A DNA stretch of 58,218 bases from Accumulibacter sp. (GTDB lineage Bacteria; Pseudomonadota; Gammaproteobacteria; Burkholderiales; Rhodocyclaceae). Position numbers and translations under genes: made by a program. The stretch covers positions 1 through 58,218 of the forward strand of contig JAIRPF010000078.1 in NCBI GenBank assembly GCA_031257115.1, written 5' to 3'. Below the pieces are notes generated by a model that was not told the origin of the DNA, did no database searches, and worked only from the letters and a program-made list of their open reading frames with translations. Of this stretch, positions 1-11,628 are shown piece by piece (position 1 is the first letter of the stretch; every line of letters starts with the position of its first letter).

Positions 1-2
1 CC

Positions 3-119
3 GACTTCGCCGCCGAGACCGCCTCGCTCACCCGCGCTCAGATCCTCCAGCAGGCCGGTATCGCCATGGTCTCCCAGGCCAATTCCATCCCGCAGAACGT
101 GCTCTCGCTCTTGCGGTAA
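3..119 (+). CDS. fliC: flagellin, C-terminal end (partial at window edge)
   Basis: The last 38 codons of a flagellin are present; the start lies before the window. The visible residues include [16 protein letters not shown] and end NVLSLLR, which is the conserved C-terminal D0 helix that packs in the filament core and is recognised by FliS. Flagellin is exported by the flagellar type III apparatus and polymerises under the FliD cap. The genes that follow (flaG, fliD, fliS, fliT-like) are its usual partners in polar-flagellum clusters. A GC-rich hairpin follows the stop, so the filament gene probably ends as its own transcript. Confidence 0.93.
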   Translation, partial: DFAAETASLTRAQILQQAGIAMVSQANSIPQNVLSLLR

Positions 120-141
120 GCGCCTCGCGGGCCATCCGTTC

Positions 142-173
142 CCCGGCACGGGCCGCGCGCCCGCGCCGGGTTT
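142..173 (+). terminator. probable rho-independent terminator after flagellin
   Basis: CCCGGC, one unpaired A, CGGGC, a five-base loop, GCCCG, one unpaired C and GCCGGG form a long GC hairpin ending at 170. Only three T bases follow, so termination may be partial and allow some read-through into flaG. Confidence 0.6.
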
Positions 174-207
174 CGCACAGCAGTTTCAGCGATAGAAGGT
201 GATTGTC

Positions 208-630
208 ATGAACATCAACGAAATCGTCAGTCATGCCGCCACGGCGTCCCTGCCGCCAAGACAGGCGCCGGTCAATCCCGCGGCGAATCCGAATCGGCAG
301 GCCGTTCCCGGAACGGCGTGGCCGGGCGAGGTGGCGGCGTCTTCGCAGACCGTTCAGGCACAAGCCGTCGCGGTCACCGATCCGTCCGCCGGCAACGGCG
401 CGGGATTCGAGGAGGAACTCGACGAGGCCACCGAAAAAATACAGGAATTTGTCAATACCGTCGCCAGTGAGATAAAGTTCTCGATCGACGAGGATTCCGG
501 ACGAACCGTGGTCAAGGTGATCGACCGCTCGACGCAGGAAGTCATCCGGCAGATTCCGTCCCAGGAAGTGCTCGATCTCGCGCAGGCGCTCGATAAGCTG
601 CAAGGCCTGCTGATCCGGCAAAAGGCTTAA
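208..630 (+). CDS. flaG: FlaG family flagellar protein
   Basis: A 140-residue protein with a low-complexity Ala/Pro/Gln-rich first half and a C-terminal FlaG domain. The domain shows the family pattern of a predicted helix (IQEFVNTVASEIKFSID), a short strand pair, and the end VIRQIPSQEVLDLAQAL. FlaG proteins affect filament length or form in polar flagella; the mechanism is not settled. The ATG at 208 is preferred because AAGGTG lies six bases upstream; a GTG at 199 is in frame but overlaps that site. It sits between fliC and fliD, the normal position for flaG. Confidence 0.93.
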   Translation: MNINEIVSHAATASLPPRQAPVNPAANPNRQAVPGTAWPGEVAASSQTVQAQAVAVTDPSAGNGAGFEEELDEATEKIQEFVNTVASEIKFSIDEDSGRTVVKVIDRSTQEVIRQIPSQEVLDLAQALDKLQGLLIRQKA

Positions 631-646
631 AGGAAAGGAGCAAAAC

Positions 647-2065
647 ATGGCAACTTCGGTTTCGGGCATCGTTTCCGGTCTGGATACCGCCAGTCTCATC
701 AAGGCGTCGATGGCGCTCGAACGGCTGCCGCTCGAACGCATGCAGAAGCAGCTTTCTTCCACGCAGAGCAAAATTTCCGCGATGGGCCAGGTAAAAAGCG
801 CCATCGCCGGCCTGCAGGAGGCGGCAAAGGCCATCGCGGACGCCGGCGGTCTCTATTCGTACAAGGCTTCGCTGTCCAACGCCGATGTCGCCACGGTCAC
901 GGCGAACGGCAAGGCCGCGCAGGGCAGCTATCAGATCGAGGTCGAGCGGCTGGCGAGCAGCCATAAACTGGCCTCGGCGGGCGGCGTCGACCCCTCGGCG
1001 GGCGGTTCGCTGACGATCGAGCTGGGCAGCGTGGCGGGCGGCAGTTTCACCGCCAAGGCCGGAAGTTCGCCAGTGACCGTGAACGTCGCCGCCGGCGCTT
1101 CGCTCTCCGACGTCGCCAAGGCGATCAACGGTTCCGACGCGGGCGTTTCGGCGACCGTCATCAATGGCGAGAACGGCCCGCAGCTCATGCTCACGAGCAA
1201 GGAAACGGGCGAAATCAACCAGATGAAGATCACCGGGGGGGGCGGCCTTTCCGGCATCGGCCTCGACTTCGATCCCGCCGCCTCGCATCCGGTCTTCGAT
1301 CCCAACAATCCGCAGTTTTCCACCAGCGGCATGACGCAGACGGACGCGGCGCAGAACGCCATCGTCAAGATCGACGGCATCACGCTCGCCAACACGACGT
1401 CGAACACGATCACCGACGCGGTCACGGGCATCGACCTGACGCTGAAAGCGACCAACGCGGGCAAGCCGGCGCAGCTCACCGTCAGCAACGATATTTCCGA
1501 TTTCGAGACCAAGGTGAAAACCTTCGTCGACGCCTACAACAAGGCGCGCGACACGATGAAGAATCTCTCCAAATTTGACGTCGAGGGCAAGGGCGCGAAT
1601 TCCGGCGTCCTCAACGGCAACGGCACGGTGAGCAGCGCCCTGAGCGAACTGCGCGGCGTCCTGTCCACGGTTCCGGCGGACGCGAGCGGCGCGTTCCCGA
1701 CGCTCGCGTCCCTCGGCATCGAGACTTCCGCCAGCGGAACGCTGAGCTTCAACGCGGACAAGCTCAAGGCGGCCGCGCAGTCCGATTTCGCGTCGGCGGC
1801 CAAGACCATCGCCGCCTACGGCACGGCCTTCGATGCGGTGACGAAGCGGATGAACGAGAGCGACGGCCTCATCACCCGCCAGATCGACGGACTCAACGCC
1901 ACCACCACCCGGCTCAACGACAGCATCAGCGCCCAGGAAAGGCGTCTGGCGATCGTCCAGACGAGCTACGAAAAGCAGTTCGCCAACCTGGAAACCCTGT
2001 TGTCGTCGATGAACAGATCCAGCGGTTACATTACTCAGCTCGTTTCGTCGAACAGCGGCTCCTGA
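647..2065 (+). CDS. fliD: flagellar filament cap protein FliD (HAP2)
   Basis: A 472-residue cap protein that sits on the filament tip and helps flagellin monomers fold into place. The N-terminal part begins VSGIVSGLDTASLIKA, the FliD_N pattern, with helical coiled-coil residues to about 100. The variable middle is rich in Gly, Ala, Ser and Thr. The C-terminal part returns to coiled coil and ends near SSMNRSSGYITQL. AAGGAG precedes the ATG. Length is typical. One oddity is a run of eight G at 1235-1242 encoding part of a Gly stretch; a slip there would shift the frame about 200 codons in. Confidence 0.96.
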   Translation: MATSVSGIVSGLDTASLIKASMALERLPLERMQKQLSSTQSKISAMGQVKSAIAGLQEAAKAIADAGGLYSYKASLSNADVATVTANGKAAQGSYQIEVERLASSHKLASAGGVDPSAGGSLTIELGSVAGGSFTAKAGSSPVTVNVAAGASLSDVAKAINGSDAGVSATVINGENGPQLMLTSKETGEINQMKITGGGGLSGIGLDFDPAASHPVFDPNNPQFSTSGMTQTDAAQNAIVKIDGITLANTTSNTITDAVTGIDLTLKATNAGKPAQLTVSNDISDFETKVKTFVDAYNKARDTMKNLSKFDVEGKGANSGVLNGNGTVSSALSELRGVLSTVPADASGAFPTLASLGIETSASGTLSFNADKLKAAAQSDFASAAKTIAAYGTAFDAVTKRMNESDGLITRQIDGLNATTTRLNDSISAQERRLAIVQTSYEKQFANLETLLSSMNRSSGYITQLVSSNSGS

Positions 2066-2089
2066 TGTCTGAACCCGGAGGGTATTTCA

Positions 2090-2521
2090 ATGTTTGGAAC
2101 CAAAGTCAACCCGATCAGCGCCTACAGTGACGTGGGGGTCGACACGGCCGTATCCACGGCCAACCCCCACCAGTTGATCGTGCTCCTTTTCGAGGGCGCG
2201 TGCCAAGCCGTCGTCGTGGCCCGCGCCGGCATCGAGGCGGGCGATGTTTCCCAGAAGGGCGCGGCCATCGCCAAGGCCATCGACATCATCCTCAACGGCC
2301 TGCGTGCCAGCCTCGACCTCGAACAGGGCGGCAATCTGGCGCAGAATCTCTACGCGCTCTACGATTACATGGCCCGTCGTCTGCTGCACGCCAACCTGCA
2401 CAACGACAAGGCGGCGCTCGACGAGGTGCTGAACCTGTTGAACGAGATTCATGGCGCGTGGGTCAGCATCGGCGGCCCGGCGGTCGAATCCGCCGGCGAA
2501 TCTCCGGCCGCCGGGCAATGA
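2090..2521 (+). CDS. fliS: flagellin-specific export chaperone FliS
   Basis: A 143-residue helical chaperone that binds the C-terminal helix of flagellin in the cytoplasm and prevents early polymerisation. The family pattern NPHQLIVLLFEGA occurs near residue 25, followed by helices with KGAAIAKAIDIILNGL and the region LYDYMARRLLHANLHND. GGAGGG lies seven to twelve bases before the ATG. The gene lies 24 bp after fliD, and its stop overlaps the start of the next gene in an ATGA junction, so fliD, fliS and fliT are probably one translationally coupled unit. Confidence 0.96.
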   Translation: MFGTKVNPISAYSDVGVDTAVSTANPHQLIVLLFEGACQAVVVARAGIEAGDVSQKGAAIAKAIDIILNGLRASLDLEQGGNLAQNLYALYDYMARRLLHANLHNDKAALDEVLNLLNEIHGAWVSIGGPAVESAGESPAAGQ

Positions 2522-2820
2522 ACGACGACCTGGCCCTGCTCGGCCGCATCGGCGAAGCCCATCGGCGAATGGCCGAAATGGCCGACGCGCTCGATTGGGA
2601 CGGGATCGTCGAAGAATGGGAAAGCGTCTACCCGGCGATCACCGAACTGCGGCAGGTTTCCCTTGATCGGATGACGGGCGGAGAACGCGACCAGGCCACC
2701 CGGCAAATCGCCGAATTGGTCGAGTTACAGAAACGGATTTCGGCGCGAATCACCCCCTGGATGGAACAAGTGCGCCCCCTGCTGGAAACCTTCCGGAAAT
2801 ACCCGCTCGGAGGCGACTGA
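2518..2820 (+). CDS. fliT: FliT-like flagellar chaperone
   Basis: A 100-residue, mostly helical protein starting in the ATGA overlap with fliS. FliT proteins are small four-helix chaperones for FliD, and in enterics also bind FlhDC and the export ATPase FliI. The sequence has the typical acidic WDGIVEEWESVYPAI segment and a second half with alternating Leu, Gln and Arg. FliT diverges quickly, so the call rests mainly on size, helical character and position directly after fliS. The gene is followed by over 1.1 kb without another gene. Confidence 0.75.
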   Translation: MNDDLALLGRIGEAHRRMAEMADALDWDGIVEEWESVYPAITELRQVSLDRMTGGERDQATRQIAELVELQKRISARITPWMEQVRPLLETFRKYPLGGD

Positions 2821-2834
2821 ACCCGGCGCGGCGA

Positions 2835-3045
2835 AAGGCGAAGTCTTTTCAACCACGGAGGGCGCGGAGAAAAACAAAACTTGAACATGGCGGGCGCGGC
2901 GAAAGGTGGGAGTCTTTTTCTTGACCACGACAGACACGGCGAAAAGCTGGTTAACCACGGTAAACGCGGCGGGCACGGTGGAAGGCGGAAATCCTTTAAC
3001 CGCGACGGGCGGCGATGAAAAGCGGGGAAAGGAGCCGTCATGCCG
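2835..3045. repeat. family B repeats: degenerate ACCACGACGAACACGG string
   Basis: Several decayed units similar to ACCACGACAGACACGGCGAAAAGC follow one another (for example 2852, 2920 and 2956). The same family recurs near 5380-5450, 40490-40612, 42790-42850 and 46925-47060. The units look like a GC-shifted version of the AACCACAGAGAACACAGAG-type strings seen in many environmental bacterial genomes. No gene is supported here. Confidence 0.65.
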
Positions 3046-3256
3046 GCGAAAGTTGGTATCCAGGACGGCGATGAAGAAGCCGCCTGGCTTTCTGGATTCC
3101 AGTTTTCGCGGGAGAGTCGGGGAATTTTTCATGGCTTTGTTTTTCGTTGTGTTCAGAGCGTTTTCGATTCAGGCAATGACCGTTTCCTTTCCTCGTCATT
3201 CCAAGGGACGCGGGAATCCAGTTTGCCACTGCCTCCGCCGCTTCCGTCGCCGTCGT

Positions 3257-3383
3257 CATTCCCGCGCAAGCGAGAATCCAGCGCGTACACTCCGGCGCGC
3301 AGCGCCGCATCTTTCGAATTGGCAGCCCTTCGGGCTGAAAGTCACGAACTGGATTCCCGCTTTCGCGGGAATGACGGGAGTGT
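3257..3383. repeat. family A composite: paired REP-like hairpins
   Basis: GTCATTCCCGCGCAAGCGAGAATCC on one side and GGATTCCCGCTTTCGCGGGAATGACGG on the other flank about 75 bp that holds a small CCCTTCGGG hairpin and a GGCGCGCAGCGCC segment. Two better-preserved copies of the same composite lie at 19137-19262 and 19383-19508. Confidence 0.7.
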
Positions 3384-3530
3384 GCAGGCACTGGATTACC
3401 GACTATGCGGGAATGACGGAAATGCGCGGGCGCTGGATTCACGCCTGCGCGAAAATGACGGAAAGACGCGGGCACTGGATTCACGCCCGCGCGGGAACAA
3501 CGGGAATTTGCGGGCGTCTGATTCAAGAGC
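3367..3530. repeat. 42-bp tandem repeat, about four units
   Basis: Units start at 3367, 3409, 3451 and 3493 and share the pattern GGGAATGACGG, about 12 variable bases, GCGGGC.CTGGATT, then CACGCC. It looks as if half of a family A element was duplicated in tandem. It lies in the gap between fliT and fliK; no coding function is supported. Confidence 0.7.
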
Positions 3531-3679
3531 GTTCCAACGGTTTTCCTGCTGCCGTCCTGGAGACCGGCAAGCAAAGGCATGACGGATTCTTTCTTCGTCT
3601 CTCGCCGTATCCGCCGTGCTCAAGGTTTTCCGTCCTTGCCGGTTTTACACCGGCGCGAAGCGCCGCAAGCCAAGCCTCC

Positions 3680-3830
3680 TTCTTGAGGGAGATGTCGCGC
3701 CAAAGGCGTGACGGAAGGCGTTGGGCGGTCGGGTTTCCAAACGCGGCCGGGGAAAATCGCCGCCGCGACTCCTTCCGTCTCGCGCTAACGCGCGAGCCAC
3801 CTCCATCGAGAGGGAGGCTCATCCTTGCGG
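3680..3830. repeat. family C MITE-like palindromic element
   Basis: A roughly 150-bp imperfect palindrome. The left arm reads AAGCCTCCTTCTTGAGGGAG then TGTCGCGCC, GGCGTGACGGAAGG; the right arm is the inverse (CCTTCCGTCTCGCGC, then CCATCGAGAGGGAGGCT). No transposase is inside. It is one of at least five copies in the window (5566, 40750, 42560 and 46625 regions) with more eroded pieces elsewhere. Confidence 0.7.
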
Positions 3831-3959
3831 GAGTCTACGCGCGGAATTTCCGTTTCCACGGGAATGACGGGGATTTTCTTTCGCTTTTTGCTCTTTGCCG
3901 TGTCCGTCGTGATTAAATGATTTTCGTCTTTCTCCGTTAACCTTTTCAGGAGCGCGGCC

Positions 3960-5081
3960 ATGATTCCTCCTGACCTTGCCAGCCGTCTGCAAGCCAATTC
4001 CGACTTGGCGCTCCGGCCTGTCGCCCCGATCCAGGAGATCGCCGACAAGCTCTCCGGCCTCACCGTCGGCCAGCGGCTGATGGCGGAAGTGCAGGCGCTG
4101 CTTCCGAACGGGACGTACCGCGCGCTGATAAACCAGCGCAGCGTCACGCTCGCCCTGCCGTTCTCGGCCAAGAGCGGCGACACGCTGGAACTCGTGGTCA
4201 CCGGGTCGGACGGCCGGCTTGCCCTGGCGCTCGCCTCGCAACGCGGCGCCAACGCGGGCGGGGAATCCGTCTCGGCGACGCTCTCCCGCGCCGGGCAACT
4301 GATCGGCCGCCTTTTTTCCGGCGCGGACGGCGCGGAAGGCGAGGGCAAGGCGCTCCCGCTCAACGGCAACCGGCCCGTCGCCGAAACGCCGCCGGGCGGC
4401 GCGCGGGACATCCTGCCGCTGCTCAAGGAAGCCATCGTCAAAAGCGGCATGTTCTACGAATCGCACCAGGCGGAATGGATCGAAGGGCGCTTCGCCAAGG
4501 CGGAACTGCTGCGGGAGCCGCAAGGAAAACTCTCGCCGTCCGCCACGGAAACGGCGGCAAATCCCCCCGCCGCGCCGCCCTCCCACGCGCCCGCCGGCGC
4601 GCCGGCGGAACAGGCCGCGCAATCCGCCGCCCAAGCGCGGGCCGAGCCAGCGCCAGGCCAGAAAACGGCGGGAGAAGCCAGCCCGCGAGTCGGCGGGCAA
4701 ATCGCGGAAATCGTGGCGCCGCAGGTTCGGAGCCTCGTGCACCAGCAGTTGACGGCCCTGGCCGACCAAGCCTTCGTCTGGCAAGGCCAAATCTGGCCCG
4801 GCCAGGAGATGCGCTGGGAAATCGAGGAAGACGGCCGGAAAGACGGCGAACCGGACGACGCGCCGCCGGGCTGGCGCACCCGCCTCGACCTCTCTTTCCC
4901 CGGACTGGGGAGCGTCAGCGCCAAACTCCAGCTGCATGGCAACCAGATCGCGCTCTCGCTCGACGTCGCCGACGAGGCTTCGCTCGGCATCCTGCGCGCC
5001 GATGCGGAGACCTTGCGCCGGCAACTGGAAGACGCCGGACTCACTTTGGCGTCGCTGGGCATCGCCCAGGAGCCGCGATGA
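3960..5081 (+). CDS. fliK: FliK-type flagellar hook-length control protein
   Basis: A 373-residue protein with an N-terminal region, an Ala/Pro/Gln-rich linker (about residues 185-250) and a C-terminal domain of the Flg_hook type. The last domain, about residues 265-365, contains LDLSFPGLGSVSAKLQLHGN and a run of short strands, as expected. FliK is secreted during hook assembly, measures hook length and switches FlhB specificity. AGGAG lies nine bases before the ATG. The stop overlaps the start of the next gene in ATGA, and the partner gene encodes an FlhB C-domain-like protein, which agrees with this function. The N-terminus is less recognisable. Confidence 0.85.
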   Translation: MIPPDLASRLQANSDLALRPVAPIQEIADKLSGLTVGQRLMAEVQALLPNGTYRALINQRSVTLALPFSAKSGDTLELVVTGSDGRLALALASQRGANAGGESVSATLSRAGQLIGRLFSGADGAEGEGKALPLNGNRPVAETPPGGARDILPLLKEAIVKSGMFYESHQAEWIEGRFAKAELLREPQGKLSPSATETAANPPAAPPSHAPAGAPAEQAAQSAAQARAEPAPGQKTAGEASPRVGGQIAEIVAPQVRSLVHQQLTALADQAFVWQGQIWPGQEMRWEIEEDGRKDGEPDDAPPGWRTRLDLSFPGLGSVSAKLQLHGNQIALSLDVADEASLGILRADAETLRRQLEDAGLTLASLGIAQEPR

Positions 5082-5428
5082 ACCCGTCCGGTCGCGACCC
5101 CATGAAAAGCGCGGTCGCGCTGGCCTACTCGGAGACCGACGCCGCGCCGCGCGTCGTGGCCAAGGGGCGCGGCGTCCTGGCCGAACGGATCATTTCCCGC
5201 GCCAGGGACGCCGGCGTCTATGTTCACGAATCCCCCGAACTCGTCTCGCTGCTCATGCAGATCGACCTGGACCAGCGCATCCCGCCGCAACTCTACGTCG
5301 CCGTCGCCGAATTGCTGGCCTGGCTCTACCACCTGGAAAGCGGCCACCCCGCCGAAAGGCAAAAGCGAGAAGCATTGACCACGACGAACACGGCAGACAC
5401 GACGAAAAGCAAGAACGAAAAACGATAA
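5078..5428 (+). CDS. FlhB C-terminal-domain-like protein (FhlB/YlqH type)
   Basis: A 116-residue protein matching only the cytosolic part of the export switch protein FlhB: AVALAYSETDAAPRVVAKG, then AERIISRARDAGVYVHES and the helix DQRIPPQLYVAVAELLAWLY. The NPTH autocleavage site of true FlhB is absent. Such stand-alone homologues often sit beside fliK and can partly replace the FlhB C-domain. The family usually ends just after the AELLAWLY helix; here about 20 further residues (TTTNTADTTKSKN) are encoded by family B repeat sequence, so the natural stop seems to have been lost to a repeat. Confidence 0.88.
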   Translation: MNPSGRDPMKSAVALAYSETDAAPRVVAKGRGVLAERIISRARDAGVYVHESPELVSLLMQIDLDQRIPPQLYVAVAELLAWLYHLESGHPAERQKREALTTTNTADTTKSKNEKR

Positions 5429-5933
5429 CCACGACGAGCACGGCGAGAAGCGGAAAAACTCGTCATGCCGGCGCAAGCCGGTATTCAGGGCGGCGGCGGG
5501 GAAATGGAGGATTCGGCGGAACGAATGGACGGCGGATGGTTTTGCGGGCGTTGACGGTTCGCGCGGAAGCTTCTCTCTTGAGGGAGGTGTCGCGCCGAAG
5601 GCGGGACGGAGGGATTGGGGCGGTGGAATTCCCGGACGCGATCGAAAAAACCACCGCCCGACTCCTTCCGCCCCGCGGCTTCGCCACAGGCCGCCTCCCG
5701 CAAAGGGGATGCTGATTCAGGGCGCTTGCCCCCGCGGTTTTCCGAAAAACCACTTTCCAGTAAAATCAGTAGGATAGATGGGGGAACCGTGGCAGAATAA
5801 TAGGTTTCTGTTAAACTTGCCATGTGGTTAAAGAAAAGCTAACCAACAATCGTTGGCGAGGCAGGGCGGCGGGATTCACCAGGACGTCCGAGCGAGCCGT
5901 TTTTTGTTGTTTTATCCGTTGACTGGGGTAGCT
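5429..5933. other. gap with repeats upstream of ppdK
   Basis: About 500 bp without a supported gene. It begins with more family B units, continues with a family C element (5566-5712), and ends with an AT-richer stretch (about 5755-5850) that probably carries the ppdK promoter. No clear -35/-10 pair could be fixed. A small CCAAC/GTTGG dyad lies near 5842. Confidence 0.55.
5566..5712. repeat. family C MITE-like palindromic element
   Basis: The left arm is CTCTCTTGAGGGAGGTGTCG, CGCCGAAGGCGGGACGGAGGG; the right arm is the inverse with CCCGACTCCTTCCG, then GGCCGCCTCCC. The central part carries GGAATTCCCGGACGCGATCG. It is similar in plan to the copy at 3680-3830. Confidence 0.65.
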
Positions 5934-8660
<2,727 letters not shown>

Positions 8661-9142
8661 GCGGAATCGGCGAAAGGAAGAACCCGTCATTCCGGTATTC
8701 GCCAGCATGACGGGTTTCTTGTTTTATCCGCACTTGAAATCCGATCGCCCGACTCCTTCCGTCACGCTTTCGCCGCGGCGCCTCCCTTGAGAAGGCGGCT
8801 TGGCTTGCGGCGCTTCGCGCCGGAAGGGACGTTCCTGGATTCCCGCTTTCGCGGGAATGACGGGGAAGGGAAGGCGGCGAAAGGAAGCGGCGAGGGAAAG
8901 CGGTGAGGGAAAGCGGCAAAGGCAACGGCGAACCGGGTTCCCGCTTGTCAAGGAAATGACGGGAATTCATGGCCATTCCCCTTGAGATCATCCGATCCGC
9001 GATGAAACACCCCGTCCGTCATTGCGAGCGAAGCGAAGCAATCCCGTCCTCGCCACGGTCGAAACCCCGGCCTTCAGGCCGGGGTTCCAGCCTTCGCGCC
9101 GCCCTGAAGGGCGGGGGTTCAAACCGGAGCCGGTTTTACGAT
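8661..9142. repeat. repeat cluster between ppdK and pckG
   Basis: No gene is supported. Eroded family C sequence (about 8735-8800) runs into a family A hairpin (GGATTCCCGCTTTCGCGGGAATGACGG near 8838), then purine-rich GGAAAGCGG strings, a CGTCATTGCGAGCGAAGCG-type repeat near 9018, and a part of element D (9058-9143) with two GC hairpins, CCCCGGCC/GGCCGGGG and CGCCCT/AGGGCG. Confidence 0.65.
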
Positions 9143-9170
9143 GAAAAAAGGCCGCTCGCGAGCGGCCTTG
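9143..9170 (-). terminator. rho-independent terminator of pckG
   Basis: Read on the minus strand, GGCCGCTCGCGAGCGGCC forms a perfect GC stem (9150-9167) followed by six T (9144-9149). It begins about 22 bases after the pckG stop, so it very likely ends that transcript. Confidence 0.88.
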
Positions 9171-9191
9171 GCGTGACGTTCGACGAGGGAC

Positions 9192-11036
<1,845 letters not shown>

Positions 11037-11628
11037 GGCTTTACTCACCTTGATAGGACAGTTGAAAAAACTTTCGGCCCATCGCGCGGCGCGCGGGAAC
11101 CGGGCAAATCCGCAAACGGGTTCATGGAAGATGAAAACGGGGGACGAGTCTACCATCATTTTGCCGGACCGGCGGGCCGCGCCCGCGCGGAACGATCCAG
11201 ACGCGGCCCGGCGTCGCAAGGCAAGCCTCCCTCTTGAGGAGGCTTTTCGCGCGGCGCTGTGTGTTGGTGGCTTTGACGGAAACGAATATCGTCCGCCCTG
11301 CATACCGTTCGCTTTTTTCGCCCCGATACTCGCCCGCTATTGACCGGCGGCTCGAATGGTATTAGTTTCTCCGCCGCGCCAGAAGAGAATTATCAGGAAA
11401 AGCCGCCGAACGATGTCCGGCGCCGCTTCATTGCATGATTTTCGGATGAGGCCGCCAGAAGAGGCGAGAGGTGCGGGATTCCCGCGAGACTTTCCATTCG
11501 GTAGAAACGCGCGGCATGGTATGCGTTTTGCTGTGGAAAATCCTTGCGGGACGCCGGCGGGGCATGACGGCCGGGGCCTGTTCGTGACGCTTCTTTTTTC
11601 ATTCCACCTGGAGAGGAAACACAACCCC
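11037..11628. other. divergent gap between pckG and ggt
   Basis: About 590 bp that must hold the promoters of two divergent genes. A hairpin is seen at 11223-11247. The stretch from 11290 to 11420 is somewhat AT-richer, but no convincing promoter hexamer pair was found. Short open frames here show no family features. Confidence 0.5.
11223..11248 (+). terminator. terminator-like hairpin, family C remnant
   Basis: AAGCCTCC, a seven-base loop CTCTTGA, then GGAGGCTT followed by TT. This is one arm of the family C element folded on itself. It could act as a weak terminator, but there is no gene directly upstream on the plus strand. Confidence 0.4.

Noticed and set aside
3250-3400. Integron attC sites or phage attachment sites
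   Set aside because: The hairpins belong to dispersed REP-like families and there is no integrase gene in the window.
2906-3916. A 336-codon open frame across the fliT-fliK gap
   Set aside because: It runs through repeat families A-C, with the same peptide words recurring (for example WIPAFAGMT), so it is repeat translation, not a gene.
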